This document shows, one piece after another, positions 1-12,175 of a stretch of DNA of 64,000 bases. The stretch is from assembly GCF_030272615.1 (NCBI RefSeq), contig NC_081410.1:289665957-289729956 (forward strand), written 5' to 3'. Position numbers and translations under genes: made by a program. The notes under the pieces were generated by a model that ran no database searches, was not told where the DNA came from, and was given only the letters and a program-made list of their open reading frames with translations. This stretch comes from Cryptomeria japonica. Taxonomy: Eukaryota; Streptophyta; Pinopsida; Cupressales; Cupressaceae. Position 1 is the stretch's first letter. Each line of letters opens with the position of its first letter.

Positions 1-1125
1 TTTTCCATATTTCCAATATGTATTCTTCTCATTGGAACTAGAACCTTGTTGTGTATATCTCCTTTCTTTATAAGCACATCTTCTATTCTGAGGGCACTAT
101 CTACCATTTTGATGAATGAAGGGTACACTTGAATTTGGATATTGTATTTCAATTCAGGGATCAAGTTATTGACAAAAATGTCCATCTTCTTAGAATCTGA
201 AATAGGTCGTGAATATCTAGAGAATATCTTTTTCCCACATTGAAGAAAAGTGAAAAAAAGGTCCCCCTATTTTCTATTTGGTATTACAAAGCTTGATCAT
301 AGTGACTGGATGATGAATGTTGTTGGAGAAACGATTTGACTAATTCGTCAAAAGTTTTAATTCCCATATGTAGGCTTGAAAATAATTCTATATGTTGTCC
401 TCCTAAACTCCTCGGGAAAAGGCACATGAGATATGTTTGTTCATGCATGAACTCCATACATAAAGCACAAAATTCTTAGACATGGTCGTGAGGATCTGAA
501 TTACCATCATATTTTTCAAACTTAGGAATCTCCACTCTTGAAGGAAATGGAGGCAGTAAAGGTGTTTGTCAAATGGGAACGAGCATATCGTGTCCAAAGA
601 ATATTGCTTTGATGATTTATCCTTGTTTTTCATTTATGCGATTTCAAACTATAATGCTTGTAATTGTTTGTTTACTAGTGCTAAGGGTGTCTCTTCCTCT
701 GTAGTGATAAAGGTTTCAATGTTATAATCAATAGGAAGCTTAGCGCCTTGTTTTGCTAGCTCTAGAAAATAATATTCTTTTTCTCTAGCCATGATAATCT
801 TCATCATTTTTCAGAAATCTTTACCCTTTTGACAACTATTTATAACAACTTTTGTAGGTTCAAAGGCTTCACACTCACTAGATGAGGAATCACTATCATT
901 AGTATGGGTGTTGATATTGTCATAAGTATCATGTTTAGTAGCTCCTCTTTCTTTCCTTTCTCCAGACATGGTGGGATTTAAGGATTTATCAAAAATTGGT
1001 ATATTTGATGATGAAGGTTTATTAGAGACTTGGTACTCTACAAAGAATGGATTATCTTGTAATGGAAAAGATGATCCTTTACCTTTGGTAGCTTTCTTAT
1101 GACAACTTTTGGTTTGAGCAGGCAT
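1..1125 (-). pseudogene. Ty3/gypsy Gag (5' part, broken)
   Basis: Reading the minus strand from the ATG at 1125, a Ser/Thr- and Lys-rich N-terminus (about 104 codons) is followed, in shifted frames, by a segment starting MAREKEYYFLELAKQG (about 790-650) and then by the conserved core of plant gypsy Gag (Retrotrans_gag family): LFPRSLGGQHIELFSSL near 430-380, KTFDELVKSFLQ near 345, and FFTFLQCGKKIFSRYS near 250-205. The last third (about 200-1) stays open to the window edge. Stops and frameshifts at about 640, 400 and 260 show that it is inactive. Gag would form the virus-like particle that holds the element RNA. No zinc knuckle is reached before the edge. Confidence 0.8.
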
Positions 1126-1203
1126 TTATGATTGATGTGACTGAAAACTATATGTGATGTAGAAGTCAAGATCAAATTGAAGCTAGTTGTTCATTTGACG
1201 TGG

Positions 1204-1369
1204 TGATTTGAGAGAAGCGACTAAGACTCAATCCAATTTCAAGAACGATCTATCCTATATAAGACATGATCTAAGTGACTTAGTTTGATTTGAGAGAAGT
1301 GACTAAGACTCAGTCTAGTTTTAGGAATGATCTATCTTGTATAAGACATGATCTAAGTAACTTAAGTTT
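1204..1369. repeat. 83-bp tandem duplication in gypsy G leader
   Basis: Two adjacent copies, 1204-1286 and 1287-1369, each begin GATTTGAGAGAAG and end in a CTTAGTTT-like stretch. They differ at a handful of sites. Nearby, the 8-mer TCGTACGA recurs (about 1568, 1707, 1869). The stretch 1126-2499 is otherwise the untranslated leader of G; I see no gene in it. Confidence 0.8.
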
Positions 1370-2499
1370 GATAAGTAGTTAATTGAACTATCTGAAAGAT
1401 GATCGAAAAAATTGTGCAACACAATGACAAAGGTACACTATCAAGATTATTTATGCCCATAATTATGATGACCAGATTTATCATCCCTATAGACTGATTA
1501 GGCAAGTATGAATATTCTAGAAAAGTGTGTAGATAGACAAGTTTATGGATTAACAAAATCAGGAATTCGTACGACAAAGTTTTATAACCCAGATGACAAT
1601 ATAATAGTTCTAAGATGAGACAGATAGTTTCTCGTACGAGTTGCTGCCTAAACTTGCATGACAGTTTAGTGCTCTCCAAATGACAATATGATAAGGAATA
1701 TGGTTTTTCGTACGACAGTAAAATAAAGGCTAGACAACAATTCTCTAGTAACAGTGTGACAATTCTATATACCTGAATGACAATTATGACAGGACCAGAC
1801 AATAAACAGACAAGACCAATTAAAAATCATACAACAAAAAGTATATAGCTAGATGATAATTTAGTAGACTCGTACGATAGTGGACTAGAAAAAGATGAGA
1901 TTCTGATACAGATAGTTTTGATGATTGATAGAAACTAGATTTTGACTAGGACAAATTTTTGATCATTGAGTTGTTGATTATTTTCTCTTGTTTTAGTATT
2001 TCAGTTTTAGTTTCAGGGATGAAAACATAGTAAACATGCAAGATGTATAATGCCTTCAAGCACAACATGTTAACCCTACAGAAGTTGGCTTAGAGAAGAA
2101 AACCTTTGCTTGCAGACTCAGGTACACACCCAATCGCTAATTAGAATATGACCGCTAAGTCTCACGAAATGGATTCTCAATGTCGTATTAGCCGACTCCA
2201 AACGCTAAAGGGGGCATGAAATGGCAAGAATCTTGGGAGAGTTACTATCTCTCTTGCACAAATATTATCCCCCTTTCGAAGGTGAATCAAGTAGCCTCTA
2301 TCTTATAGTCCTTAGTTAGGAATTATGTTTGAAATTACCCCTTTAATTCATGCAAGCATGATTGAAGCCTATATCCCAACAAGGTAGCAAAACAAGTTGT
2401 AGTCACGTAAACGTGATTGAGACTGCGAGGACCTACAGAATGCTCGATATGAGAGATCTCAAAAGAGAAAAATCAAATAACCTATCCTCTAAGACTTTA

Positions 2500-3881
2500 T
2501 GTTGGCATATGATGAACCAACATGTTGATATGATGATAATGAATGTTGTCATTGATTGGAAGAAGTTGGTGAATCGGTATGAAGAGATGCAGTGAACCAG
2601 TGTCGAGGTTTCACTGAGTGTGACTATTGGTCGGTAGTCTTAGCTCTAGGGTTTTTGGTTTGGAAATCTCGCTTGTGTGATGCAACCGATGACATTCTGT
2701 GATGAGTTAGCTAAGAGATGAAGATGAGATAGTGATGCCATGTCATCTTTGTGCACATGAAGGATTTCCTTGAGGATCTTGCATGTGAAGATTGACTACA
2801 TTAAATTTCTACCTCAGGAAAGAACATTCTTCTTAGCGGTATGAGAAGAAAGCGTGATGAGTTATTGATTTCTATGTGCGGTGAAGAATGGACGATGCAA
2901 ATTGTCTTGTGATCTGTTTGAAATTGTATTTCTCTATGCAAAGTGTTTGGACGGTCAAGATTGGACCGCTTGTATTGTAAACCTAAAATGCTTAGGGTTT
3001 ATGATTTCGACCTAATTTTTGTCTATAAGGTCGATGATATTTGTTAGTGTAAGTCGTTGGAAAATGTTGTGTGTGTATCTGAGTGATGAGCTACTTGTCA
3101 GACTAGTGAGACAAAACTGCAGAGTATGATTGTAGAATAGAGGAACTGAAAAGGATCTGCCTTAGCATATAGTGTTGTTATCAGATCAAAGCTTTACCTG
3201 TTGTCTTCTAACCATTTCAACAGAAGGAAAATCCCTTTGTCGGGTAGCTTTAACAGGTTTAGTGTAAATCCTCTAACCAGGTGACTCAAGTTCATTGAGT
3301 TCTTTAAATCCTCTAGCAATGTAACCTTTAACAGGGTTTCAACCTTTAGCAGGGTATATAGCCATCCCTTAACCGGGTGATCTTTAATAGGGTCGATTCC
3401 TAATAGAACCTTATTGTTAAGTCTTTAACCAGACTAGGCTCCTAACAGAGAGAGCTTCAAATGAGTTCAAAAACAAGATTGTGGGTACTCATCCCCACCA
3501 TGGTTTTTCCTATTTGGGTTTCCACGTGAAAAATTTGTGTGTCATGAGTTGTACATTTTTCATGTGATGATTAAGTAATCTTTGTTTAAGTGATTATGCA
3601 TGCAGAGCTAATGGTTATGGTATTGTTGATACACCACATGCATATGTTTATGGGTGAATTAGTTATCAAGTATTAAATGTATTTGAAGTGTTGAGACTTA
3701 CCAGTCTATGTTGTCTGAAGTCTTACTGTGTTTAACCGATATTGCCATGGTTAAGTTCAGTGATGAAGACAACTATTTAGTGTTGATTTATCTTGATAAG
3801 TTGTTGGAAAGTTTTTGTCTGTACTGATTCACCCCCCTCTCAATACTGCTTAGGGTATTTGTTGTTTATCATTATTCATCA
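2500..3881 (+). repeat. 5' LTR of copia A
   Basis: It starts TGTTGGCATATGATG and ends TTATTCATCA, and aligns along its whole length with 8276-9663. The middle contains a run of short CCTTTAACAGGGT-like repeats (about 3230-3450). A CTATAAGG box near 3023 is a possible TATA element. Near the end is a pyrimidine-rich GATTCACCCCCCTCTCA segment, seen in the same place in the LTRs of D, E and F. Confidence 0.93.
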
Positions 3882-3900
3882 ATTACTATCAAAGTGACTC
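3882..3900 (+). other. Degenerate primer-binding site of copia A
   Basis: Directly after the LTR the sequence ATTACTATCAAAGTGACT resembles the initiator-tRNA-Met site TTGGTATCAGAGC seen intact in elements B and E, with several changes. Confidence 0.55.
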
Positions 3901-3952
3901 CAGGTCCTCGGTGATATAAGCTTAACCGCTTGAGGTATAAGATCCTACCTTA

Positions 3953-4985
3953 ATGATGAAGAGGGAAGGTCCTAAGTTCAATAGAGATAACTTTAAAATA
4001 TGGAAGGACAAAATGAAGATCTATATCAAGAGTTTGGGTGCTCAACACTGGAGCTATGTTGAGAATGTCTATGTAATTCCCACTAGCACTTTAACCAATT
4101 ATCAGAAAAGAGAGATTCAAGAAAATGGGCAAGTCATTATTAGTAGTTTGTTTGATATTGAGTTCATTGATGTACAAGATAAGGATACTCCTAAAGATAT
4201 ATGCAACATATCAGAAACTATTTATGGTGGCAATGAGAATGTAAAGAAAGATAACGAAGAGATCCTTAGAGGAAAATTTGAAGACATGAGGATGGTTGAA
4301 GGTGAGACCATTCAACAATATGGCATAAGAATCAAGACTGTTGTTAGGGATATCAAGAGCACTCATAGAACAATTGATGATGCCACCATTGTCAGTAAAG
4401 TCTTGAGATAATTGTTATCGGTCTATGCAATCAGAGTTGTTGCTATTCAGGAACTAAGGTCTATTGACAAAACCAAGGTATCCTTAGACTCTATCATTAC
4501 AAAGTTAACTGCATATGAGCTGAATAACTATGATGGTAGTGTTTAGAAGACTTGAGTCATCTTTTAGAGCATCTGTTGCACCAACCAGAAAAGAAAAAGA
4601 AGAAAGTACTAGTTATGAATCCATGCAAAGTAGAGGTATGGATGATGAAGAGATTTTGATGGAGTTTAAAGCTCTTCTTGCCAAGAGACTTCCAAAAGGT
4701 ACTAAAAAATATAGAGGTAAGCTTCCTTTAAAATGTTTTTCCTATAATAAGATAGGACATATAGCTATTAACTTCCCTAAAAATGAGAATAAGGATAAAC
4801 CGGAGAGGTTTAGAAAGTATAAAGGAGGAAATAGAAGAAATCATCTTGTTGCAGTGAATGAAGGTGTTATTGATGAAGAATATGAGGATGAAGAGAATGA
4901 GGACATAGTGTTTGTAGCGGTAAAGGAAGAAGTGTCTGACAAGAAAGCACTTGTCTCTCACATTGACAACTCTAATGAGTGGATA
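3953..4985 (+). pseudogene. Copia A Gag
   Basis: The frame opens MMKREGPKFNRDNFKIWKDK, the usual copia Gag start around an aromatic and K-rich W-K-x-K motif, and matches UBN2-type Gag as far as about codon 150. A stop at 4409 and a frame change near 4530 follow. The nucleic-acid-binding knuckle is degenerate: CFSYNKIGHIAINF (about 4735-4776) has lost its second and last cysteines (normally CX2CX4HX4C). An acidic Glu/Asp-rich linker leads into the protease. The homologous part of element E (48,390-49,303) keeps the knuckle. Gag would assemble the particle; this copy cannot. Confidence 0.8.
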
Positions 4986-7900
4986 ATTGATAGTGGTTGT
5001 TCTCACCACATGACTGGTGATAGGAAAAAAAATTTGTCTTTAGAAGAATATGATGGAGGTGTTGTCAGATTCGGCAATGATGCACCATGCTTGGTAAAAG
5101 GAAAAGGATCCATCTTACTAAATGGAAGGAGCAGTGCAGATGATCTCTACTAGGTAGAAGGTCTTAAGCATAACTTGTTGAGTGTTTCTTAGCTAAATGA
5201 TAAAGGACTCATTCTGGAGTTCAAAGTTGGAGTCTGCAGTATAATTGGAAAAAGTGGTGAACTTATTGCCACCAGTAAGCAGACCAGAGGTAACTTGTTT
5301 CAGTTGAATGGCAAGATAAGTCAGTGTCTGATGGCGAAGTTTGATGATAGTTGGATATGGCATAGGAGACTTTGTCATATGAACTATGATAATACTGTAA
5401 AGGCTAGTAAGATCAAGGTGGGTAAGATGATTGACTTTACTGAAAAAATCAGAGAATTGTTTGTGCAAAGAATGTCAACTTGGGAAGATGTCTTCCTCAA
5501 CTTTCAAAGGTAAGTCTTTTTCAGTAGAAAACTTACTTGATCTTGTGCATACTGATTTGTGTGGTCCTATGAAAACTAGAAGTATTCAGGGAGATAGGTA
5601 TTTCATGATTCTTATTGATGACTGCTCAAGAATGATGTGGGTCATATTCTTGAAAGACAAGTCTGAGGCGTTTGGAAAGTTCAAAGCCTTTAGAGAATTA
5701 GTAGAGAAGGAAAGTGGTCAAAATATAAAATGCCTAAGAACTGATCAAGGAGGTGAATTCACTTCTGATGAATTCAACAAGTACTGTGAAGATAGTGGTA
5801 TCAAGATGTAGTTGTCTGCCCCAAGGACACTACAATAGAATGGCATAGCAGAAAGGAATAATAGGAGTGTACTTGAAGCGACTAGAATAATGCTGATCCA
5901 AGGAAAGGTTTCTCACACTTTTTGGAGAGAAGAGGTGAGCATTGTAGTATGAACTGGGTACTCATCAAGAAAGGTAGAGTTAAAACCCCTTATGAGTATT
6001 GGACCGAGAAAACTCCCACTATGAGTTATTTTAAAGTGTTTGGTAGTAAATGTTACATCAAGAGAGGTGAGCATCCAAGCAAGTTTGATGCTAAATGTGA
6101 TGAAGGAATATTTCTGGGATATTCCACTAAGATCAAAGCTATAAAGTGCTACAACAATAGAACACAAAAAAATGTTGAGAGTATCAATGTCAGGGTTGAT
6201 GAATCCCCTGAGGAACCTGAGGAAACCTGCAGTGAGGAAGTGGAAGATGAACTAGGTATAGCCTTCTAGGAACCGGTTAAGAAAGAAAAAAGTAAAGATC
6301 TCAGTGTTCCTGTACCTGTAAAAGCTATAGTAAGTGAAGAAGAGGAAAAACTAGCAGAACTAGCTAGAGTCATTCCTAGGTATGTGAAACTACATCATGA
6401 TCCTAAGAAAATCATAGGAGATAAATATGCAGGGATACTCACAAGAAGAAAGGTGAAAGAAAACTCTTGCATGATTTCCAAATTGGAGCCCAAGACTTCC
6501 ACAGAAGCACTTACAGATGAAGACTGGATTAAGGAAGTGGAAGAGGAGCTAGACCAAATAGAAAAAAATGCAACATGGTTCTTGGTACCCAGACCAAAAC
6601 ACAAGAGTGTCATAGGTACCAAATGGATCTTCAGGAATAAGCTAAATGAAGAAGGCACAATTGTGAGGAACAAGGCAAGACTTGTATGCAAAGGATATGC
6701 TCAAGAAGATGGAGAAAACTATGGAGAAACCTTTGCTCCCATGGATAGACTGGAAGGTGTCTAAATGCTACTTGCATTTGCAACATTCAAGGGATTTAAG
6801 GTTTATCAGATGGATGTGAAGTCTGCATTCTTGAATGGAATCCTAGAAGAGGAAGTCTATATTGAGAAACCAAATGGGTTTGCCTTATCAGAAGATAGTA
6901 ACATGGTGTGGAGATTACACAAAGACCTGTATGGATTGAAACAAGGACCTAGGGCATGGTATAAGCAGTTACACTCTCATCTTGTGGAGATATAATTTCA
7001 GAGAACAAGTGAGGATAACATCTACCTAAAATCTGAAGGTGATCAGATTCTAATCTGTGAAGTATTTGTAGATGACATAATATTTGGAGGAGATGATAAA
7101 ATGAGTCATGCTTTTGCAAATGAAATGAAGAAAGAGTTTGAGATGTCTCTGATTAGAGAGATAAAGTTCTTCACGAGTTTACAGATTCGGAAAATGAAAG
7201 AGGGTGTCTTTATTACCCATTCCAAGTATGTCAAAGAGGTATTGAAGACCTTTGGCATGGAGGAGAGAAAACCAGTTGGTACACTAATGGTGACTGGATG
7301 TAAATTGACTAAGGTAGATGATTCAATGTTGATGAATGAGAAGGAGTATCGATCAATGATCAGTAAGCTGTACTATATGGTTCATAGCAGATCGGATATT
7401 GCTCATGCAATGGGCATGGTAGCTCATTTTCAGAAAAGTCCAAGAGAATCCCACTTGGTAGTTGTCAAGCAGATTCTTAGATATCTAAAAGCACCAGTTG
7501 ACTATGGATTGTGGTATCCATATAATGGTGACTTTAATCTCAAAGTATATACTGATGCCGATTGGGCAGGTAATGTAGACGACTAAAAGAGCACAACCAG
7601 TGGAGCATTCTTTCTTGGTGGAAGATTAGTCTCCTGGACAATCAATAAGAAGAGTTGTACTTCTTAGTTTACATCTAAAGTAGAATATGTGGCTGCATTT
7701 ATGAACTGCACTCAAGCAATCTAGATGAAACATGTATTGGAAGGTTTCAAAGTACCTATATCTGAACCGATGAGTATATTTTGTGACAATACTAGTGCAA
7801 TCAATATTTCTAAGAATCTGGTATTGCATGCTAGAACTAATCACATTGAGCTCATGTATCATTTCTTGAGAGAGAAGGTTCAAAATAATGAGGTTGTACT

Positions 7901-8018
7901 AGAACATGTTTCCAATAAGGAGTAGCTAGCAGATATATTCACTAAGCCCTTACCAAAGACTACATTTACCTATTTGAGAGGTGAATTAGGGGTTCTACCC
8001 CTTAATGAAGTCAACTAA
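4986..8018 (+). pseudogene. Copia A Pol: protease, integrase, RT, RNase H
   Basis: Domains follow in order. The protease has an intact active site, WIIDSGCSHHM, at about 4980-5010. The GAG-pre-integrase segment has WIWHRRLCHMNYD and NCLCKECQLGKM, split by a frameshift near 5460. The integrase has HTDLCGP (about 5548), RTDQGGEF (about 5740) and NGIAERN (about 5840). The RT has KWIFRNK, MDVKSAFLNG and the catalytic FVDDIIFGG (about 7064-7090). RNase H shows YTDADWAGNVDD near 7545. Frames change twice (0 to +1 to 0), and in-frame stops occur at about 5151, 5190, 5808, 5833, 6762, 6993, 7584, 7665, 7722 and 7923, several at positions where CAG or TGG is expected. The end NEVN-stop at 8016-8018 is the natural terminus. 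Confidence 0.9.
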
Positions 8019-8142
8019 AGTTGTGTGCTCCACATCAATCAAGTACCACAATGTCAAATATTTCAAGATTGATGTGTTGAAGGATGCTAATCCATAGGGG
8101 GAGCAACATAGTGGAGAATGGAAGCTTGTGGCTCCACTTTCA

Positions 8143-8275
8143 CATTGTTGTCAAAGGGGGAGAAGATATTTGATGTATGGGGAGAAGATATCTGATCATG
8201 CAGAATACACTGGTCTATGATGTTTATAGTTGCAATGCTACACTGAGTATTGCCATCAATGCCAAAGGGGGAGAT
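8143..8275 (+). promoter_or_regulatory. Paired purine tracts and polypurine tract of copia A
   Basis: The PPT that would prime plus-strand synthesis is GCCAAAGGGGGAGAT at 8261-8275, immediately before the 3' LTR. About 110 bp upstream, at 8143-8162, stands a second tract, ATTGTTGTCAAAGGGGGAGA. The same pair occurs in C, D, E and F. Confidence 0.75.
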
Positions 8276-9663
8276 TGTTGGCATATGATGAACTGACATG
8301 TTGATATGATGATAATGAATGTTGTATTTGATGTCAATAAGTGCAAGTGAACCGGTATGCAGAAGAGATGCAGTGAACCAAAGTTGGGGTTTCACTAAGT
8401 GTGACTACTAGTCAGTAGTCTCAACTCTAGGATTTCCGGTTTGGCAATCTCGCTTGTATGATGCAACCGATGACATTCTATGATGAGTTAGCTAAGAGAT
8501 GAAGATGAGATCGTGATGCCATGTCATCTTTGCGCACATGAAGGATTTCCTTGAGGATCTTGCATGTGAAGATCAACTGCATTAAATGTCTACCTCGGGA
8601 ATGAACATTATTCTTAGCGGTATGAGAAGAAAGCATGATGAGTTACTGATTTCTATGTTTGGTGAAGAAAGGACGATGCAGATTGTCTTATGATCTATTT
8701 GAAATTGTATTGCTCAATGCAAAGTGTTTGGATGGTCTGGACTGCTTGTATTGTAGACCTAAAATGCTTAGGGTTTAGTGTTTATGTTACCAACCTAATT
8801 GTTGTCTATAAGGTCGATGGCATTTGATATTGTAAGTTGTTGGCAAAAGTTATGTGTGTATACAAGTGATGAGATACTTGCCAGACCAGTGAGAGAAAAC
8901 TGTAGAGTGTGATTGCAGAGTAGAGGAACTAAAAAGGATCTGCCTTAGAATATAGTGTTGTTATCAGATCAAAGCTTTACCTATTGTCTTCTAACCATTT
9001 CAACAGAAGAAAAATCCCTTTGCCGAGTAGCTTTAACGGGCTTACTATAAATCCTCTAACCAGGTGACTCAAGTTCATTGAGTTCTTTAAATCCTCTAGT
9101 AAGGTAACCTTTAACATGGTTTCAACCTTTAGTAGGGTATATAGCCATCCCTTAATCGAGTGATCTTTGACAGGATCCATTCCTTGCAAAACCTTATTGT
9201 AAAGTCTTTAACTAGACTAGGGTCCTAACAGAGCAAGCTTCAAAAGAGTTCAATAATGAGCTTGTGGGTATTCATTCCCACCATGGGTTTTCCCATTTGG
9301 GTTTCCACGTGAAAAATCTATGTCATGAGTTGTGTATTTTTCATGTGATGATTAAGTATTCTTTGTTTAAGTCATTATGCATGCAGAGCTAATGGTTATG
9401 GTATTGTTGACACACCACATGCATATGTTTATGGGTGAAGTAGTTATCAATTATTAAATGTATTTGAAGTGTTCAGACTTACCAGTCTATATTGTCTGAA
9501 GTTTTACTGTGTTTAACCGGTATTGCTATGGTTAAGTTCAGTGATGAAGATAACTATTTAGTGTTGTTTTACCTTGATAAGTTGTTTCAAAGTTTTTTTC
9601 TATACTTATTCACCCCTCCTCTCAGTACTACTTAGGGTATTTGTTGTTCATCATTATTCATCA
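8276..9663 (+). repeat. 3' LTR of copia A
   Basis: TGTTGGCATATGATGAACTG to TTATTCATCA, homologous to 2500-3881. Most differences from the 5' LTR in the stretch I compared are transitions (for example GTGTGATG versus GTATGATG). It is followed directly by the duplicated target CTTTA. Confidence 0.93.
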
Positions 9664-9668
9664 CTTTA

Positions 9669-10370
9669 ATCACCATAGGCCTATTTATTATAGTGAGTTG
9701 GAATGCTCAAGTCTAGTTGTTCTCACTTGGGTCATTCTCACAGGGTGATTATTTTTTCCCACTATGAGAGGCCCACTAAAGGTATACAAATATCAAAACT
9801 TAGAAAAATCTTCAAAGGTCTGGATTTTTTATTTTCTGTGCAGACAAGAGCATACTCTCCTATCTCTTAGATTTTTCTTAAAACACAAAAGACAAATTCG
9901 TTCATTAACTAGATAGCAATTTAAGTGCCTAAAAAAAATGAATTTAAAGAATACACGAAGTTCACTTGAATCTCCTCAAGCAACCTACAAAAACAACAGA
10001 TCAGTAGTCATATTATTTCTGTGCGATAGGCGTGTTCTTTGACAAGCATTCTGCAAAAACTAGTTAGGCTGTCAAAATCTCTTAGGTAGACAGAAAACAA
10101 GCCAAGGTCAGCATTAGTACCATAAAAAATCGACAAGAAAAACCCTAAAAATGCAGTCTGTTTTAATACCAAAATCTAGAATACCATATGAGTATTCTCA
10201 CCCATTTGTATGATAATTCGCGACGGATCGTACATTACCTATAATTTATTGTTCGGGCCTTTGTGAAAACTAGTACGAGCTTTTGTAGTAACTATACAAA
10301 AAAAATCTGAAAAATAAATCTAAAAAATAAAATAAAGTTAATCTGCAAGGCCGAAAGATGTAGTCTTCTA
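9669..10370 (-). other. Untranslated leader of gypsy G (right part)
   Basis: About 700 bases between copia A and the PBS of G. No frame of interest is seen on either strand. Its position between PBS and gag on the minus strand makes it leader sequence, continuous with 1126-2499 once A is removed. Confidence 0.6.
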
Positions 10371-10387
10371 CCCCACGGTGGGCACCA
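10371..10387 (-). other. Primer-binding site of gypsy G
   Basis: On the minus strand the sequence reads TGGTGCCCACCGTGGGG, four bases after a CACACACA LTR end. This TGGTGCCC/TGGCGCC type of site right after the LTR is usual in plant Ty3/gypsy elements. I do not assign the tRNA. Confidence 0.65.
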
Positions 10388-10391
10388 AAAA

Positions 10392-11530
10392 TGTGTGTGT
10401 GAAAAGTGGATAAGTATCTGCAAGCTGTAAGACACAACACTTCAATTAATTCATTGCATGCATGGTTAGATAGATATAATCATGAATATAAAAACCATAA
10501 CAAATCAACCTATTTCCTTCTAAAAGATGTGAGTATAGACTTGCTCTCAGATTAGTCTAAGCAATACCAATGACTAGACTACACCAAGACAAAGGATTTA
10601 ATCTATATGAGCACAAGATTAAGCTAAATGGATGCAAGATTAAGCTAGATATGCAAGATTAAGCTAGATGAATAAATATTAAGCTAGATGAATTCAAACA
10701 ATCATGATTAAACTAAATATGCAAAAAAAGCTAAACTAATATGCAATAATCTCAAAGCACAATATCTTCAATGACTCCAAAGCAAAAACTACACAATAAC
10801 AATAAATCTCCAAGGTCTTTTGAATGAGAGATGAAGGATGAATGTATAGAGACTCAAAAGAGAGACCAATGGTAAAGATCGATTAACAATGAGCGGTTGA
10901 GATTCTTTAAGAAAAATCACAATTTAGGATAATTGAAATAATTGAGAGATCAAATTCATTTAATCTTGAGATAGACTCCAATTATAGCTTGATTGAATGC
11001 ATTCAGATTATAATTCTAAGTCTACATTGGAGATAAATTTAGTTGATTCCATGCACTTCAGATACAAATAGGTGATTTCATGCACTTTTCTTTAATTTAT
11101 TCAAGATTTTTATTTAGAAAAAATCCTTTTCAATGCAACTGAACCTCTTTCCTCAAGAAAAGATTTAAGTTTTATTTTAGAGAAAATGATTAATTCAATT
11201 TAATTGCTTTTGTTTTGTTTTGAATTTAACTCTTTCTTTTGCAGATTAATTCCTCTTTTTATGATTAATCTCTTTTTGTAAATTAATTCCTTTTTTTATG
11301 ATTAAATGATAAATTTATTAATTAATTAAATATGCTAGGATATTAAATTAAATAAATATAATAATTGATTAAAACGATTTACATAGAATGATTAATTATT
11401 TAAATAAATATTTAATTAATATAGAGTGATCAACTTGTCATGTAGCATTAATGATTGAAGAATTAATTAATTAGGTGCTCAAGGTTGATTTAATTTCCTT
11501 AAGTTGGGACCTTGGTGATGTTTTTGAGAT
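10392..11530 (-). repeat. 5' LTR of gypsy G (outer end approximate)
   Basis: The inner end is fixed by the PBS: on the plus strand it starts TGTGTGTGTGAAAAG at 10,392. The outer end cannot be placed because the partner LTR is outside the window. The DNA is very AT-rich (TTAATTAAT runs at 11,150-11,480). No gene is seen. Confidence 0.5.
10610..10740. repeat. Degenerate minisatellite in gypsy G LTR
   Basis: About five imperfect copies of a 20-24 bp unit built on CAAGATTAAGCTAGATG occur in a row, for example at about 10,614, 10,633, 10,653, 10,676 and 10,707. Confidence 0.65.
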
Positions 11531-11639
11531 TAGGGGCTCTTGGTTTAGGTGACCATTTTTAGGGTAATATAGAGGAAATGGTTTCTATTCCCCCATAGGC
11601 CAACCCCAAGTGAATATTGAGGATTTTATTCAAAAGGAT

Positions 11640-12160
11640 TGTTAGAATATTTAATCTTTACTTAGCTTAGGTTTATTTTTATTTAGTTTAGGATATTCCT
11701 TTGGAATTCCTACATGTAATTTGTCCTCTAGTACATGTGTGAGGACAAGTCATTTCTTTTATTTTCCTTTATTAAGGAATATTAGATTTCCTCCATAAGA
11801 GGATGTGGACACATGGCACACACATTTTATGAATGGTGGCATTCATAGATTTGGGAGTTACTTTGTAACTCCTCTCCTCATCTCTATTTAAGAGATGCCT
11901 CCTCTCTCATTTCTTCTTAATGACAATATTGTAAAGAGCTTCTTGCTCCCTCTCTCTCTCTCTCTCTCATTTTTAGGCATTGCCTCATTCATAATATCAC
12001 AAGGGGTTTTTCTTTTCTTTTCCCCTTTCAAAAGTTCTTGTGCCTCCTTCTTCACATTTGGGTGATGCTCCATGTTTATTGCTTTTCTCTTGGTAACAAT
12101 TACTTCATCATAAACTTTCTTGGATTAATTTTCCTTTCCTTGCTCTTTTATTTCCTTTCA
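11640..12160 (+). repeat. 5' LTR of copia B
   Basis: TGTTAGAATATTTAATC to TATTTCCTTTCA. A TATTTAAG box at about 11,886 is a likely TATA element, and a (CT)n microsatellite at about 11,949-11,969 lies downstream of it. Near-identical to 18,045-18,561. Confidence 0.97.
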
Positions 12161-12175
12161 TGGTATCAGAGCAGG
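12161..12175 (+). other. Primer-binding site of copia B (initiator tRNA-Met type)
   Basis: TGGTATCAGAGCAGG starts directly after the LTR CA end. TGGTATCAGAGC is the standard plant copia site complementary to the 3' end of initiator tRNA-Met. Confidence 0.95.

Larger units (their letters stand above)
2500..9663 (+). mobile_element. Ty1/copia LTR retrotransposon A (complete, decayed)
   Basis: The element has two LTRs of about 1.38 kb that begin TGTTGGCATATGATGAAC and end ATTATTCATCA, a degenerate PBS, gag-pol remnants and a polypurine tract. The 5-bp target duplication CTTTA is intact on both sides (2495-2499 and 9664-9668). Gene order is gag, protease, integrase, RT, RNase H, which defines Ty1/copia. 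The LTRs have many transitions between them and the coding frame has about a dozen stops plus frameshifts, so this is an old insertion. It lies in the leader of gypsy G. Shared ends and PPT link it to C, D, E and F. Confidence 0.93.
1..11530 (-). mobile_element. Ty3/gypsy LTR retrotransposon G (partial; interrupted by copia A)
   Basis: On the minus strand the order is LTR (10,392 upward), PBS-like site (10,371-10,387), a long untranslated leader, then gag, which runs off the left edge. Copia A (2500-9663) is inserted in the leader; its CTTTA target duplication marks the exact join. The pol genes and the second LTR lie outside the window. The outer end of the LTR is not certain: LINE-like coding sequence seems to resume shortly before 11,635, so 11,530 is approximate. 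The Gag motifs place it in Ty3/gypsy; no finer lineage can be given without RT. Confidence 0.75.

Noticed and set aside
7545-8018. tRNA or snRNA genes in the window
   Set aside because: No cloverleaf or Sm-site-like structure was noticed here or elsewhere; the tRNA-like strings are only primer-binding sites.
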